Assembly: GCA_021299185.1 (NCBI GenBank)
Contig: JAJTHZ010000156.1
Location: 1-37,631, forward strand
Source of the DNA: Lysobacteraceae bacterium
GTDB taxonomy: Bacteria > Pseudomonadota > Gammaproteobacteria > Xanthomonadales > Ahniellaceae
DNA length: 37,631 bases
Direction: 5' to 3'
The notes beneath the pieces are model-generated. The model did no database searches. It worked only from the letters and a program-made list of their open reading frames with translations, and was not told the DNA's origin. Shown one piece after another: positions 24,961-34,912 of this stretch (the first letter of the stretch is position 1; every line of letters starts with the position of its first letter). A program made the position numbers and the translations under genes.

Positions 24961-25174
24961 GGCGAGGGTTCCTGTCAGGACCGTCGAGGGCATCCGCAGC
25001 TGCACCGGCGGGCCCCTCGACGCGGCCCACGGGACGGCGCGCACGCAGGTCCGCGTGGCGCTCATGCCCGGAATCGGGGGACGGCGGGCGATTCCCTCAC
25101 CGCAGGCCGGTGACTTGACCCGGCCGGGTCGCGCCGCCATCGTGGCCGGACCCCCGCGCCGCAGGACCGCCCGC

Positions 25175-26200
25175 ATGGCCGAGCCGTTGTCGACCCCCTC
25201 CGCGCCCACCCGCCGTGGCTGGCGCGCGCGCGTCGCGCTCGGCGTCACCGGCGTGCTGCTGCTCGCGCTGCTGGCCGTGATGTGGTGGTGGGACCACGAA
25301 CCCGGGCCGTTCGACGTGGTGGCCCGGGCCCAGGCCCATGCGAGCGCGCACGGCCACCGCCCGGTCACCGGCACCACCACCACCTCGACCCTGGTCGAAG
25401 TCGCGCGCACCCTGCTCGACAAGCGCGGCGGCTACCTCGCCAACGACCTCGCCCCGCCCGGCGCGCTGATGGACAACGTGCCGAACTGGGAGCTCGGCGT
25501 GGTGCTGCAGATGCGCGACCTCGCGCGCGCGCTGCGCGACGATTTCTCGCGCGCGCAGACCCAGTCGATGGAGGACGTCGACCTGCGCGACGCCGAGAAC
25601 TTCTTCTCCTACAAGCGCGAGAAGTGGATCCTGCCCTCGTTCGAGAGCGGGCTGCAGGGCGGCATCGAGAAGACCGAGTCCTACCTCACCCGCCTCGGCG
25701 ACGATCGCGCCGATGACGCGCAGTTCTACGCCCGCGCGGACAACCTCTCGCGCTACCTCGAGTCGGTCGAGAAGCGCCTGGGGTCGCTTTCGCAGCGGCT
25801 GTCGGCCAGCCTCGGGCAGCAGCGCATCAACACCAACCTCGGCAACGACCCGAACGCGCAGCAGTCGACGCCGCAGGCGCCGGAACAGGAAGTGCGCACG
25901 CCGTGGCTCGAGATCGACGACGTGTTCTACGAGGCGCGCGGATCGACCTGGGCGCTGGCGCACTTCCTGCGCGCGATCGAGCACGACTTCGAGCCGGTGC
26001 TGCGTGACAAGAACGCGCTGGTCTCGCTGCGCCAGATCATCCGCGAACTGGACGAGGCGCAGGCGCCGGTGATGAGCCCGGTGATCATGAACGGCAGCCA
26101 GTTCGGCATGTTCGCCAACCACTCGCTGGTGCTGGCGAACTACATCTCCCGGGCCAACGCGGCCATCATCGACCTGCGCAAGCTGCTGGCCACCGGCTAA
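25175..26200 (+). CDS. DUF2333 family inner-membrane-anchored protein
   Basis: This 341-residue protein matches the DUF2333 family of proteobacteria, whose function is not established. After a short cytoplasmic basic segment it has one membrane helix (about residues 18-42, ending AVMWWWDHEPGPFD), so most of it should face the periplasm. Typical family segments are GTTTTSTLVEVARTLLDKRGGYL, NWELGVVLQMRDLARALRDDFSRAQTQS, ENFFSYKREKWILPSFE and the C-terminal LVLANYISRANAAIIDLRKLL. The ATG at 25175 is chosen because the membrane helix and family similarity start just after it. It stands alone, divergent from the metalloprotease. Confidence 0.87.
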   Translation: MAEPLSTPSAPTRRGWRARVALGVTGVLLLALLAVMWWWDHEPGPFDVVARAQAHASAHGHRPVTGTTTTSTLVEVARTLLDKRGGYLANDLAPPGALMDNVPNWELGVVLQMRDLARALRDDFSRAQTQSMEDVDLRDAENFFSYKREKWILPSFESGLQGGIEKTESYLTRLGDDRADDAQFYARADNLSRYLESVEKRLGSLSQRLSASLGQQRINTNLGNDPNAQQSTPQAPEQEVRTPWLEIDDVFYEARGSTWALAHFLRAIEHDFEPVLRDKNALVSLRQIIRELDEAQAPVMSPVIMNGSQFGMFANHSLVLANYISRANAAIIDLRKLLATG

Positions 26201-26391
26201 TCCCGGCCGGGCGACGCGAACGGCGCCGGCAGCAGCCGGGCCTGGCGCAGCGGTCGCACGCGGGCGCCCGCCCGGCCGTCGGAAAATTGACCAGAATTTC
26301 CAGAGTCGGCGGGGCGCTTCGACTACCATGCGGCGGCTCGGTCTTTGCACCGTGCAGCGCGACAACACAACAACAGCCTGGGGACTCTCCG

Positions 26392-29300
26392 ATGTCGACG
26401 CGCCTGCTCGCGGCCTTCGCCGCGACGATGCCGATGCTGTTCGCCCTTCCTGCGGCCGCGCAGGACCCCGATTTCCAGTTGACCAAGCAGTTGGTCACGC
26501 CAGCCGCGGGGTCGACCGTGCCGCCCGGCACGCCCGTTCGCTACCGCATCACCTACCGCTGCAACGGCCTGGTCGCGACCACCTGCGGCTCGCTGGCCTT
26601 CGCCGACACGCTGCCGCCGCAGCTCGAGATCGTCGGCTGCGACTTCCCCGGTTTCGCCGTCTCGGCCTGCACGCCGGGGGGCGCAACCATCACCGCGAAC
26701 CGCGCGGTGCTGAACGCCGGCACCACCGGCGAGGGATTCATCGACACGCGTGTCCGCCCCGGCGCCGGCCCGGCGACCAACGTGACCAATACGGCGCAAG
26801 GCACGATCTCGCTGCCGAGCACCAATCCGCCGCAGCCGATGCCGGTGGTGGCGGTGAGCCCGCCGATCAACATCTCGGGCGCCAGCCAGCGCAGCTACAA
26901 CATCACCAAGACACGCATCGACCCGATCCAGGCCTTGGTGATCTCCGACCAGGCGACTTTCGTCACCGACCGCGTACGCTTCTGCGCGACCAGCGGCGTC
27001 GACCTGGTCGATCTCGGCGGGGCGACGATCTACGACGACTTGCCCTCGATTGCGACCAATATCCGCACCGCGGTCCCCGGCGGCACGCCCCCGATCTCCG
27101 AGAGCATCGCCGGCAACCGGGTCACCTGGACCATCCCGCCGGAGCGGCTGGACGTCGACGTGTTGTATCCGCCGGGGTCCAACCTCGGCGCGCCGTCCTG
27201 CTTCGATTTCTTCGTGACCTACGACCTGCCGGCCGGCGCGGTGGCGGTCCCCGACCGCGCCCACGTGCGCACGCCCGACCCGACCTATTGCGCGATCGGC
27301 AGCCTCGGCGTGCCGCCGCCCGGGGACACCGCGAACCCGCAGTGCTTCGGCGCCACCACCGGCATCCGCGGCGCACCGCAGTCGATCCTCACCCCATTCG
27401 CCAAAACCGGCAACGACGCCACACCGAGCGACACGCCCAACGACCTGGGCATCGGACGCATCAACTGGCGCCTGGCGGCGGGCTTCGAGTCCAACGTCGG
27501 GCTGCGCAACGTCTCGTTCTACGACATCCTGCCGCTGCCCGAGTCCGGCCCCGGCGGCACCACCCTGCCTCGGCTCGATGTCACCGCGTTCGCGCCGGGC
27601 AATTGGGCCTCCGCGGCGCCGGTTTACGAGGTGGTGGCCGACGTCTACGTGACCACCGTCGACCCCGCGCCGGAGGACGGCTGCGGCGGTGCCGGCTGGA
27701 CTGCGCTGGGCACCGGGATCCTCGGCGCCAACAGCGCGGTGTTCACCACCGGACTGGCCGGGGCGACGGGATTCTGCTGGTCGTTCCGCAACGCGCTGCC
27801 ATCCGGGCCCGCCACCGAGGTGCCGCGCGACTTCGCTTTCACCACCCAGCCGCGGGTGACCCAGGCGGTGCCGGCCTCGATCGTCCCGCCGGCGCTGCCC
27901 GACGCGCTGGAGCCGGACAACTGCTTCCGCGCGCGCTGGACCGCGGGCACGCCGCAGACCCAGCGCCTGTGCCGCACGCAGCGCATCGAGCGCCCGCGCC
28001 CGGGCGTCGACCCGGTGAAGGCGATCCAGTCCGCGCCCTCGCCGCTGCGACCGCTGGATACGATCGTGTTCCGGGTCGGCGTCGATCACACCGCGGGCGA
28101 TTCCACCGGCGACATCGTCGATCCGGTGATCGTCGACCTGTTGCCGCCGGAGCTCGAGTATCTGTCGTTCGCGGTGGTGCAGCCGGGCGCGCCCGTTCCG
28201 GTGGTGACCACGGTTGCGAACTTCAACGGGGTGGCGAACCAGACCCTGGTGCGGATCGCCTACAGCGGGACCTTCCCGCGCAATTTCGCGCAGATGCCGC
28301 GCGTCGATCTCACCACGCGGGTGCGCGCCTTCACCGGCGATGGAACCTACACCAACCGCGTGAGCGTGTTCGAGAACGGCGTGCCGCCGCGAACCTGCGC
28401 CGCGACCGAGGTCGCCGACGCCGACGATCGCGACGGTGACGGCAACACCACCGAGTTGCGCTGCGAACGTTCGATCAGTTTCGTGATCGCGGAGGCCGCG
28501 GTTCTCGACGGCAGCAAGTGGGTTGCCGGCACGGGGCCGGTGGACAACCCGGCCGACCCGCTGGTCGACGATCCCACCGAGCCACCGTCGGTCCTCCCCG
28601 CCGCATGCCCGACCTTCAGCCAGGCCTTCGGCGCGGGCACCGGCGACGGCTTCAGTCGCTTTCCCTGCGTGGCGCGCACGCGCGGCTACGGCGATGCCGC
28701 CGGTGGTCGCGCGACTTGGCGCATCCGCGTGCAGAACGCGGGCAACGTGGCTTACGACAACTATGTCCTCTACGACGTGCTGCCGTTCGTCGGCGACACC
28801 GGCGTCGGCGAGCCGCTGGTAGGCCAGCAGCGCAACACCGACTTCCGCCCGCAGCTGCTCGGCCCGCCTGCCGTGGTGCCGTCGCTGACCTCGCTCAACC
28901 TGCAGGGCGCGGGTGTCTTCACCATCGAGTACTCCGGCGCGAGCAACGCCTGTCGTCCGGAAGTTTCCTCCGACGACGACACGTCGGGCTGGCAGGGCGC
29001 GTGCACCAACGACTGGGCCACCACGCCGCCCGGCGGCAGCTTCGCCAACGTGCGCGCGATCCGCATCCGCGCCTTCGTCGATCCCAACGGCAGCAACCCG
29101 GTCAACTGGGGCGTGGGCGACGTGGTGGTGTTCGAGGTCCCGCTGGAAGTGCCGGCCACGACGCCGCGGGTCCCGCCGTCGGTGGTGGGCAGCGCTGCCG
29201 TGTTCAACGTGGCCTGGGGTTCGTTCGCGCACCGCGCCTATCGCGCGGTGACCGGTGCCGCGCTCGACCCGATCAACCTGTTGCCCACGGCCGAGCCGCC

Positions 29301-32300
29301 GAAGGTCGGCTTCATCAGTCCCGAACGGTATCGCCTCGGCAACCTGGTCTGGCGCGACGTCAACGACAACGGCACCTCGCAGGTCGGCGAGCCCGGCATC
29401 GACGGCGTGGCCGTGCGGCTGTGCCGCGACGACGACGGCAGCGCCGGCCCGAGCGCAGGCGATGCCACCGTCGGCACCACCACTACCGCCACCATCGGCA
29501 GCCAGGCCGGCAAGTACCTGTTCGAGGTGCTCGAGCGCCGCACGGACTACTACGTTGCCATCGCTGCCGGCCAGCCGGCACTCGCCGGGCTGCAGGTCTC
29601 GGCGGTCAACGGCTTGGCTCCCGGCAACAACGTCGATAACGACAACAACGCGCAGTTGGCGTCGGTGGCCGCGGCCTGCGGCGGTGGCGCGGCCTTCGTG
29701 TCGTCCGCCTTCGACCTCGGCACGCCGTCCAACTTCGAGCCCACCAACGAAACCATTCGCAGCGGCAGCGGCACCGATGACGATCCCAACAACGGCACCG
29801 GCAGCGCCGAGCCGTGGCCGGACGGGATGTCGAACTATTCGGTCGACTTCGGCTTCTCGGCTACCGGCAGCACCGAGGACGACCTCGGCGACCTGCCCGA
29901 CACCACCGGTGGCACGGGCGCGGGCAACTACCAGACCCTGCTCGTCAACAACGGCCCGAGCCACGTGCGCACGCCGGGGCTGACCATCGGCACCGTGTGG
30001 GACTCCGAACTCGACGGCCAGCCGAACGCGGGCGCCGACGGCGACGACGCCAACCCGTCCGGCGCCGACGACGAGGACGGCGTGGTCACGCCGGCGCAGT
30101 TGCGCTTCTTCCGCGGCCAGCCCGGTGTGCTCGACGTGCGCGTGGTCAACACCACCGCCACTGCGGCCCGGCTGTGCGGCTTCCTCGATCTGAACAGCGA
30201 CGGTGACTTCGCCGACGCTGGCGAGGTCGCACCCGCGGTTGCGGTGCCGGCCTCGGGCCCGGCGGGCGGCACGGTGGTGCAGTTGAACTTCGGCACCATT
30301 CCGGCCGCCGGCCTGAACATCGATCTCACCTACGTGCGCCTGCGCCTGACCAACACCGTCGCCGGCGCCTGTGCGGCCGCGTTCGCCAACGGCCCCGCCG
30401 CCAGCGGCGAGGTCGAGGATTACCGTGGCGCGGTGATCGCCGAGGACCGCGGCGACCTGCCGGACGGGCTGGGCGGTGCGCCCTCGTACCCGACCCTGAA
30501 CGCCAACAACGGCGCGGTGCACGTGATCTCCAGCGCCAACACCTTCCTCGGCGCGAGCGTCGACGCCGAACCGCAGGGCCAGCCGACGCTGGCGGCGAAT
30601 GGCGACGACACGCTGCCGACGGGACAGCCCGACGACGAGGACGGCATCACGTTCCCGACGCCGATCGTGGCCGGTCGCGCGAGTAGCATCGTCGCCACCG
30701 CCGGCGTGGCGGGACGCCTGAACTGCTGGTTCGACTACAACGCCAACGGCACCCTGGGTGACACCGTCGGCGGCCAGCCGGAGCAGTTCGCCAACGAACT
30801 GGCGATCAACGCCGGCGCGAATGTGGTCGCGCTGACGCCGCCGTTCGCCATCGCGCGCGGCAATTACTACCTGCGCTGCCGCTTCAGCACCGGCACCGGC
30901 CAGGGCAACCTGCCGACCGGCAGCGCGCCGAACGGCGAGGTCGAGGACTACCTCGTGCGCATCACCCAGCCCGACCTCGGCGACCTGCCGGACGCGGGCC
31001 CGGGCGTCGGCGCGGGCAACTACGAGACGCTGCGCGCCGCGGGCGGCGCCGAGCATCCGATCTTCGACCTGCCGGGCGCGACGCTGCGCCTCGGCGGCGC
31101 GATCGACGCCGAGGCCGATGGCCAGCCCTCGGCGGGCGCGGATGGCGACGACCTCGCCGGCGATGACGAAGACGGCATCACGGTCGCCAACCTCACCATG
31201 ACCGCCGCGACCGCGGCGACGGTGAGCTTCAGCGCGACCAACACGCTCGCCTTGCCCGCGAGCGTGTGCGGCTTCATCGACTTCAACGGCGACGGCGACT
31301 TTGCCGACGCTGGCGAGTCGGCGCAGGCGGCGGTGCCGGCGGGTTCGAACCCGCTGGCCGGCACGCTGGCGTTCGCCGTGCCGGCCACGGCGGTGCGCGA
31401 CACCTACGCGCGCTTCCGCATCAGCACCGCGCCGGCCTGCGCGCCGAACGGCCTCGCGCCGGACGGCGATGTGGAGGACTACCGCGCCACCATCATCGCC
31501 TTCGACCTCGGCGACTTGCCCAATGGCAGCGGCGCCGGCCTCTACCCGACGTTGCGCTCGGCCAGCGGCCCGCGCCACGAGATCGTGCCGGGCCTGCGGC
31601 TCGGTGCCGTGGTCGACGCCGAGGGCGACGGCCAGCCGAACGTGGGCGCCAGCGGCGATGATCTCGCCGGTCCGGCGCCGGACGACGAGGACGGCGTGAC
31701 CTTCGATCCGCTCAACCTCGGCAGTCCCGGCCGCGCCAACCTCAGCGTGCTCAACAGCACCGGCGGGCCGGCGACGCTGTGCGTGTTCGTCGACTGGAAC
31801 AACGACGGCGACTTCGGCGACACCTTCACCATCACCACGCCGGGCGGCGGCACCACGGCGGAGACCATCGCCCAGTCGGTGCCCAGCGCGGCCGCCGTGC
31901 AGAACCTGGTGGTGCAGCTCGGCATCGTTCCGCCGCCCGGTACGGTCGGCGTTCCGCCCACCGGCGCGGTCCTGCAGCCGTATGCGCGCGTGCGCCTGAG
32001 CACCACGCCGGGCTTCACCTGCACCGCGGGCGATGCGGCCGGCCCGTCGCCGAACGGCGAGGTCGAGGACTACCGCGTCGGCAGCACCACCGGCGCCGGC
32101 CTGATGAGCCTCGGCGACCTGGTTTTCGAGGACCGCAACAACAACTGCGTGCATGATGCCGGCGAGCCCGGCGTCGGCGGCGTGGCGGTGAGCGTGTTCC
32201 GCGATGCCGACAACGACAACCTGCCGGACGGCCCGGCGGTGTCGACGCAGAACACCACGCCGACCGGCGGCTACCTGTTCACCAACCTGGTGCCCGACAA

Positions 32301-33060
32301 CTATCGCGTGGCGATCGTGCGTCCGGCGCGCTACATCGGCTCCACCGGCAGCCTGCCGTACACCGGCAGCGGCGCCTGCGAGCCCGCCGCCGACCCGGAC
32401 ACCGACACCGTGAACAGCCGCGACAAGGGCACGGGCGCCGGCACGGCGGTGACCGAAATCGTCTCGCGTTCGGTCACGCTGGACCCAAAGGGTGAACCCG
32501 ACGACGGCACCAACGGTTACTGGCGCGTGGACTTCGGCCTGGTGCCGAACTTCGACCTCGCGCTGCGCAAGGCACTCGCGCCCGGCCAGCCGACGGTGGT
32601 GACCGTCGGCGCCAGCGTCGATTACCGGATCACGGTCAGCAACGAGGGTACGATTGCGGCGACCGCGATCACGATCGTCGACCGGATTCCGACCGGCATG
32701 ACGCTGGACGATGCGGCGTGGACCGCCGGCCCCGGCAATACGGCCACGCGGACCATCGCCGGGCCGCTCGCGCCGGGAGCCTCGGCGACGGTGGGGATCC
32801 GCCTGCGGGTGGCGAGCAACCTGGTGCCGACCTTCGTCAACCGCGCCGAGATCCGCGACGCGCGCGACGACGGCAACAATCCGGTTCGCGACATCGACTC
32901 GGTGCCGGACGACGGCCAGGATGGCCAAGACGACATCGACGACGTGCAGGTGACGCAGCCGATCTCGATCCCGGCCGGCAATGCGATGGGCTGGCTGCTG
33001 CTGGCGCTGCTGGTGCTGCTCGGCGGCGCGCTGACAACGCGCCGTCGCTTCGGAGCCTGA
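26392..33060 (+). CDS. giant secreted DUF11/SdrD-B/GEVED-domain protein with IPTL-like C-terminal anchor
   Basis: The 2222-residue protein has a signal peptide ending ALPAAAQ/DPDF. Residues about 30-980 hold DUF11-like beta domains. An SdrD B-like domain starts near 982 (LGNLVWRDVNDNGTSQVGEPG). Four GEVED-type repeats follow, starting near 1162, 1349, 1527 and 1704. Each opens with a GDLPD-like motif and DGQP...GDD...DDEDG, and closes with GEVEDY (GDVEDY in the third). Three contain acidic DxNxDGDF-type loops suited to calcium. A second SdrD B-like domain (near 1902), a DUF11 domain (near 2054) and a tail from 2193 (IPAGNAMGW, a hydrophobic helix, then RRRF) complete it. The tail resembles IPTL-CTERM, the signal associated with exosortase H. 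A surface adhesin or matrix role is inferred only. The start follows a GGGGAC run. Confidence 0.88.
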   Translation: MSTRLLAAFAATMPMLFALPAAAQDPDFQLTKQLVTPAAGSTVPPGTPVRYRITYRCNGLVATTCGSLAFADTLPPQLEIVGCDFPGFAVSACTPGGATITANRAVLNAGTTGEGFIDTRVRPGAGPATNVTNTAQGTISLPSTNPPQPMPVVAVSPPINISGASQRSYNITKTRIDPIQALVISDQATFVTDRVRFCATSGVDLVDLGGATIYDDLPSIATNIRTAVPGGTPPISESIAGNRVTWTIPPERLDVDVLYPPGSNLGAPSCFDFFVTYDLPAGAVAVPDRAHVRTPDPTYCAIGSLGVPPPGDTANPQCFGATTGIRGAPQSILTPFAKTGNDATPSDTPNDLGIGRINWRLAAGFESNVGLRNVSFYDILPLPESGPGGTTLPRLDVTAFAPGNWASAAPVYEVVADVYVTTVDPAPEDGCGGAGWTALGTGILGANSAVFTTGLAGATGFCWSFRNALPSGPATEVPRDFAFTTQPRVTQAVPASIVPPALPDALEPDNCFRARWTAGTPQTQRLCRTQRIERPRPGVDPVKAIQSAPSPLRPLDTIVFRVGVDHTAGDSTGDIVDPVIVDLLPPELEYLSFAVVQPGAPVPVVTTVANFNGVANQTLVRIAYSGTFPRNFAQMPRVDLTTRVRAFTGDGTYTNRVSVFENGVPPRTCAATEVADADDRDGDGNTTELRCERSISFVIAEAAVLDGSKWVAGTGPVDNPADPLVDDPTEPPSVLPAACPTFSQAFGAGTGDGFSRFPCVARTRGYGDAAGGRATWRIRVQNAGNVAYDNYVLYDVLPFVGDTGVGEPLVGQQRNTDFRPQLLGPPAVVPSLTSLNLQGAGVFTIEYSGASNACRPEVSSDDDTSGWQGACTNDWATTPPGGSFANVRAIRIRAFVDPNGSNPVNWGVGDVVVFEVPLEVPATTPRVPPSVVGSAAVFNVAWGSFAHRAYRAVTGAALDPINLLPTAEPPKVGFISPERYRLGNLVWRDVNDNGTSQVGEPGIDGVAVRLCRDDDGSAGPSAGDATVGTTTTATIGSQAGKYLFEVLERRTDYYVAIAAGQPALAGLQVSAVNGLAPGNNVDNDNNAQLASVAAACGGGAAFVSSAFDLGTPSNFEPTNETIRSGSGTDDDPNNGTGSAEPWPDGMSNYSVDFGFSATGSTEDDLGDLPDTTGGTGAGNYQTLLVNNGPSHVRTPGLTIGTVWDSELDGQPNAGADGDDANPSGADDEDGVVTPAQLRFFRGQPGVLDVRVVNTTATAARLCGFLDLNSDGDFADAGEVAPAVAVPASGPAGGTVVQLNFGTIPAAGLNIDLTYVRLRLTNTVAGACAAAFANGPAASGEVEDYRGAVIAEDRGDLPDGLGGAPSYPTLNANNGAVHVISSANTFLGASVDAEPQGQPTLAANGDDTLPTGQPDDEDGITFPTPIVAGRASSIVATAGVAGRLNCWFDYNANGTLGDTVGGQPEQFANELAINAGANVVALTPPFAIARGNYYLRCRFSTGTGQGNLPTGSAPNGEVEDYLVRITQPDLGDLPDAGPGVGAGNYETLRAAGGAEHPIFDLPGATLRLGGAIDAEADGQPSAGADGDDLAGDDEDGITVANLTMTAATAATVSFSATNTLALPASVCGFIDFNGDGDFADAGESAQAAVPAGSNPLAGTLAFAVPATAVRDTYARFRISTAPACAPNGLAPDGDVEDYRATIIAFDLGDLPNGSGAGLYPTLRSASGPRHEIVPGLRLGAVVDAEGDGQPNVGASGDDLAGPAPDDEDGVTFDPLNLGSPGRANLSVLNSTGGPATLCVFVDWNNDGDFGDTFTITTPGGGTTAETIAQSVPSAAAVQNLVVQLGIVPPPGTVGVPPTGAVLQPYARVRLSTTPGFTCTAGDAAGPSPNGEVEDYRVGSTTGAGLMSLGDLVFEDRNNNCVHDAGEPGVGGVAVSVFRDADNDNLPDGPAVSTQNTTPTGGYLFTNLVPDNYRVAIVRPARYIGSTGSLPYTGSGACEPAADPDTDTVNSRDKGTGAGTAVTEIVSRSVTLDPKGEPDDGTNGYWRVDFGLVPNFDLALRKALAPGQPTVVTVGASVDYRITVSNEGTIAATAITIVDRIPTGMTLDDAAWTAGPGNTATRTIAGPLAPGASATVGIRLRVASNLVPTFVNRAEIRDARDDGNNPVRDIDSVPDDGQDGQDDIDDVQVTQPISIPAGNAMGWLLLALLVLLGGALTTRRRFGA

Positions 33061-33072
33061 TCGCGGACGGGT

Positions 33073-33101
33073 GCGACTCCCGCGCCATGCGCGGGAGTCG
33101 C
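33073..33101. terminator. perfect 13-bp hairpin, bidirectional terminator candidate
   Basis: GCGACTCCCGCGC (33073-33085) pairs perfectly with 33089-33101 around the loop CAT. It lies between the converging ends of the giant secreted protein gene (stop at 33060) and ppa (stop at 33113). Its position and stability suit termination from both sides, although no U-tract is present. Confidence 0.65.
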
Positions 33102-33112
33102 GACCGGCGCGA

Positions 33113-33661
33113 TCAGAACGCCGGCTTGACCTTCGCCGCGCCGAAGCGTGCGACGCAGGCGAGGATCTCTTCGCGCGCGGCGTCCGCGCTCGCCCAGCCC
33201 TCGACTTTCACCCACTTGCCCTTCTCGAGGTCCTTGTAGTGCTCGAAGAAGTGCGCGATGCGGTCGCGCGTGTGCTCGGGCACGTCGCCGATGTCGGCGA
33301 ACGGCTCGTATGGCGGGTAGATCTTCGAGGCCGGCACCGCCACCAGCTTGGTGTCCTCGCCGGCCTCGTCGGTCATCTTCAGCATGCCCAGCGGGCGCAC
33401 GCGGATCACCGAGCCCGGGATCAGCGGCAGCGGCATCACCACCAGCACGTCGGCGGGATCGCCGTCGCCCGACAGGGTGTGCGGGATGTAGCCGTAATTG
33501 CACGGGTAGCGCATCGGCGTGGTGAGCACGCGGTCGACGAAGATCGCGCCGGTGTCCTTGTCGACTTCGTACTTGACCGGCTCGGCGTTCATCGGGATCT
33601 CGATGACGACGTTGACTTCGTGCGGCACGTTGCGGCCGGCGGGTACGCGTTCGAGGGCCAT
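33113..33661 (-). CDS. ppa: inorganic pyrophosphatase (family I)
   Basis: Ppa hydrolyses pyrophosphate to phosphate in the cytoplasm and drives biosynthetic reactions. The 182-residue protein is of normal family I length. It contains [34 protein letters not shown] and the metal-binding [11 protein letters not shown] motif with its aspartates, followed by [12 protein letters not shown] and EDTKLVAVP. The C-terminal [16 protein letters not shown] is also typical. The ATG at 33659-33661 has a GGAG 8 bp upstream. It lies 59 bp downstream of the HDOD gene pair on the same strand, so it may have its own promoter or be read through. Confidence 0.97.
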   Translation of the reverse strand: MALERVPAGRNVPHEVNVVIEIPMNAEPVKYEVDKDTGAIFVDRVLTTPMRYPCNYGYIPHTLSGDGDPADVLVVMPLPLIPGSVIRVRPLGMLKMTDEAGEDTKLVAVPASKIYPPYEPFADIGDVPEHTRDRIAHFFEHYKDLEKGKWVKVEGWASADAAREEILACVARFGAAKVKPAF

Positions 33662-33720
33662 CGGCAAGCTCCAGGGGATCCGTCCGCGACAGTGTAGCCG
33701 TCCCCGCGTGGAGCCTGCGC

Positions 33721-34890
33721 TCAGGCCATGGCCGAGAGCTCGCCCGCCAGCTTGCGCCAGTCGCGCAGCCGGCCGTGCTGGCCGAGCCGGCGCAGGTAGT
33801 CCTCGTCCACCGGCTCGCCGGCGGCCAGCGCCGCGGCGACGTGCACGGCGCCGACCACGCCGAACCGGGCCTCGCCGGCCGACCCCGGGTCGTGGCGGAA
33901 GGCGACCGCTTCCACCACCGCCTCGGGCAGGCCCCATTGCGCGAGCAGCGCCGCGCCGGCCTCGCAGTGCGGCGGTCTCGTCCCGTCGCCGCGCGGCAGC
34001 GGCGGCAGCAGCAGGCCGACGTCGCACAGCAGCGCGGCGGTGCGCGCCAGTTCGGCGTCCGCCCACTGGTCGAGCACCAGCGGCGCCAGCACCGACGCGA
34101 GCAGGGCGCGGCGCTGCAGCGCGTCCGGGTCGACGGCGGTCGGTCCCGGCCGGCGCGCGAAGGCCTCGCAGGCCAACACCAGGTGTCGCAGCGTGCGGGT
34201 GCCCAGCCGCTGCACCGCCTGGTCGAGGCTGGCCAGCGGGCGGCCGGTGGAGAAGAAGGCGGTGTTCGACAGGCGCAGCACCGAGGCCGCCAGCGCGGGG
34301 TCGGTGGCGACGATGGCGGCCAGTTCCAGCACGCCGACGTCGTCCTGCTGCAGCGCCTGGGTCAGGCGCAGGTAGACGCTTGGCGCCGGCGGCAGCTGGC
34401 CGACGCCGCCGACCAGCGCCGCGAGACGCGGGCTGGCCAGCAGCTGGTGCAGGCGCTCGATGCGCAGCACGGCTTCGCCGACCTGTGCGGGGTGGCCGTG
34501 GGCCGGCAGCACGCGGTGGGCGATCGCCAGCGCGCGCACCGCGGTCTCCGGCTCCGCGCCGCACAGCAGGACGCGGATCGTGCCTGGTCTCAGCGCCGCG
34601 GTCTCGCGCATCACCTCGGCGGCGGGGCAGCGTGCGTCCAGCGATTCGACCACCAGTGCATCGAAGGCCTGCGAGCGCAGCAGGCGGCGCCCCTCGACCG
34701 GGTCGGTCGTGGCCACTACCTGCCAGGCGGCCTGGCCGCCGAGCGCGGCAGCCAGCGCGGCGCCGGCGACCTTGTCGGGGCGTTCATGCAGCAGCAGCAA
34801 ACGGCGCGGCGCGCCCGGCGCGGCGCGCTCGTCGTGCGACGTGGCCGCGGACGGCAAGCGGCGGGGTTCGTGGGCCGAGGCCGGCAACAT
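33721..34890 (-). CDS. HDOD-domain protein with degenerate receiver domain
   Basis: This 389-residue cytoplasmic protein has an N-terminal receiver-like fold (about residues 28-145) and an HDOD domain (about 150-345; [54 protein letters not shown]). It is a paralogue of the adjacent upstream gene. Aligned to that gene, the phospho-acceptor aspartate is replaced by Glu82 (LVVES), the N-terminal acidic residue by His35, and the conserved lysine of HRVLAKP by alanine. It is therefore probably a pseudo-receiver that cannot be phosphorylated. The ATG at 34888-34890 has GGAG 7 bp upstream and lies 22 bp after the partner's stop. HDOD proteins often act in second-messenger and stress signalling; the exact role is unknown. 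Confidence 0.85.
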   Translation of the reverse strand: MLPASAHEPRRLPSAATSHDERAAPGAPRRLLLLHERPDKVAGAALAAALGGQAAWQVVATTDPVEGRRLLRSQAFDALVVESLDARCPAAEVMRETAALRPGTIRVLLCGAEPETAVRALAIAHRVLPAHGHPAQVGEAVLRIERLHQLLASPRLAALVGGVGQLPPAPSVYLRLTQALQQDDVGVLELAAIVATDPALAASVLRLSNTAFFSTGRPLASLDQAVQRLGTRTLRHLVLACEAFARRPGPTAVDPDALQRRALLASVLAPLVLDQWADAELARTAALLCDVGLLLPPLPRGDGTRPPHCEAGAALLAQWGLPEAVVEAVAFRHDPGSAGEARFGVVGAVHVAAALAAGEPVDEDYLRRLGQHGRLRDWRKLAGELSAMA

Positions 34891-34912
34891 CGCCGCGCTC
34901 CGCCGCCGCCGC

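Noticed and set aside
26323-32928. 2201-residue open frame on the minus strand opposite the giant secreted protein
   Set aside because: It is antisense to a clearly coding frame with a signal peptide and domains. Its composition is arginine/valine/alanine-rich shadow, expected when high-GC codons leave few antisense stops.
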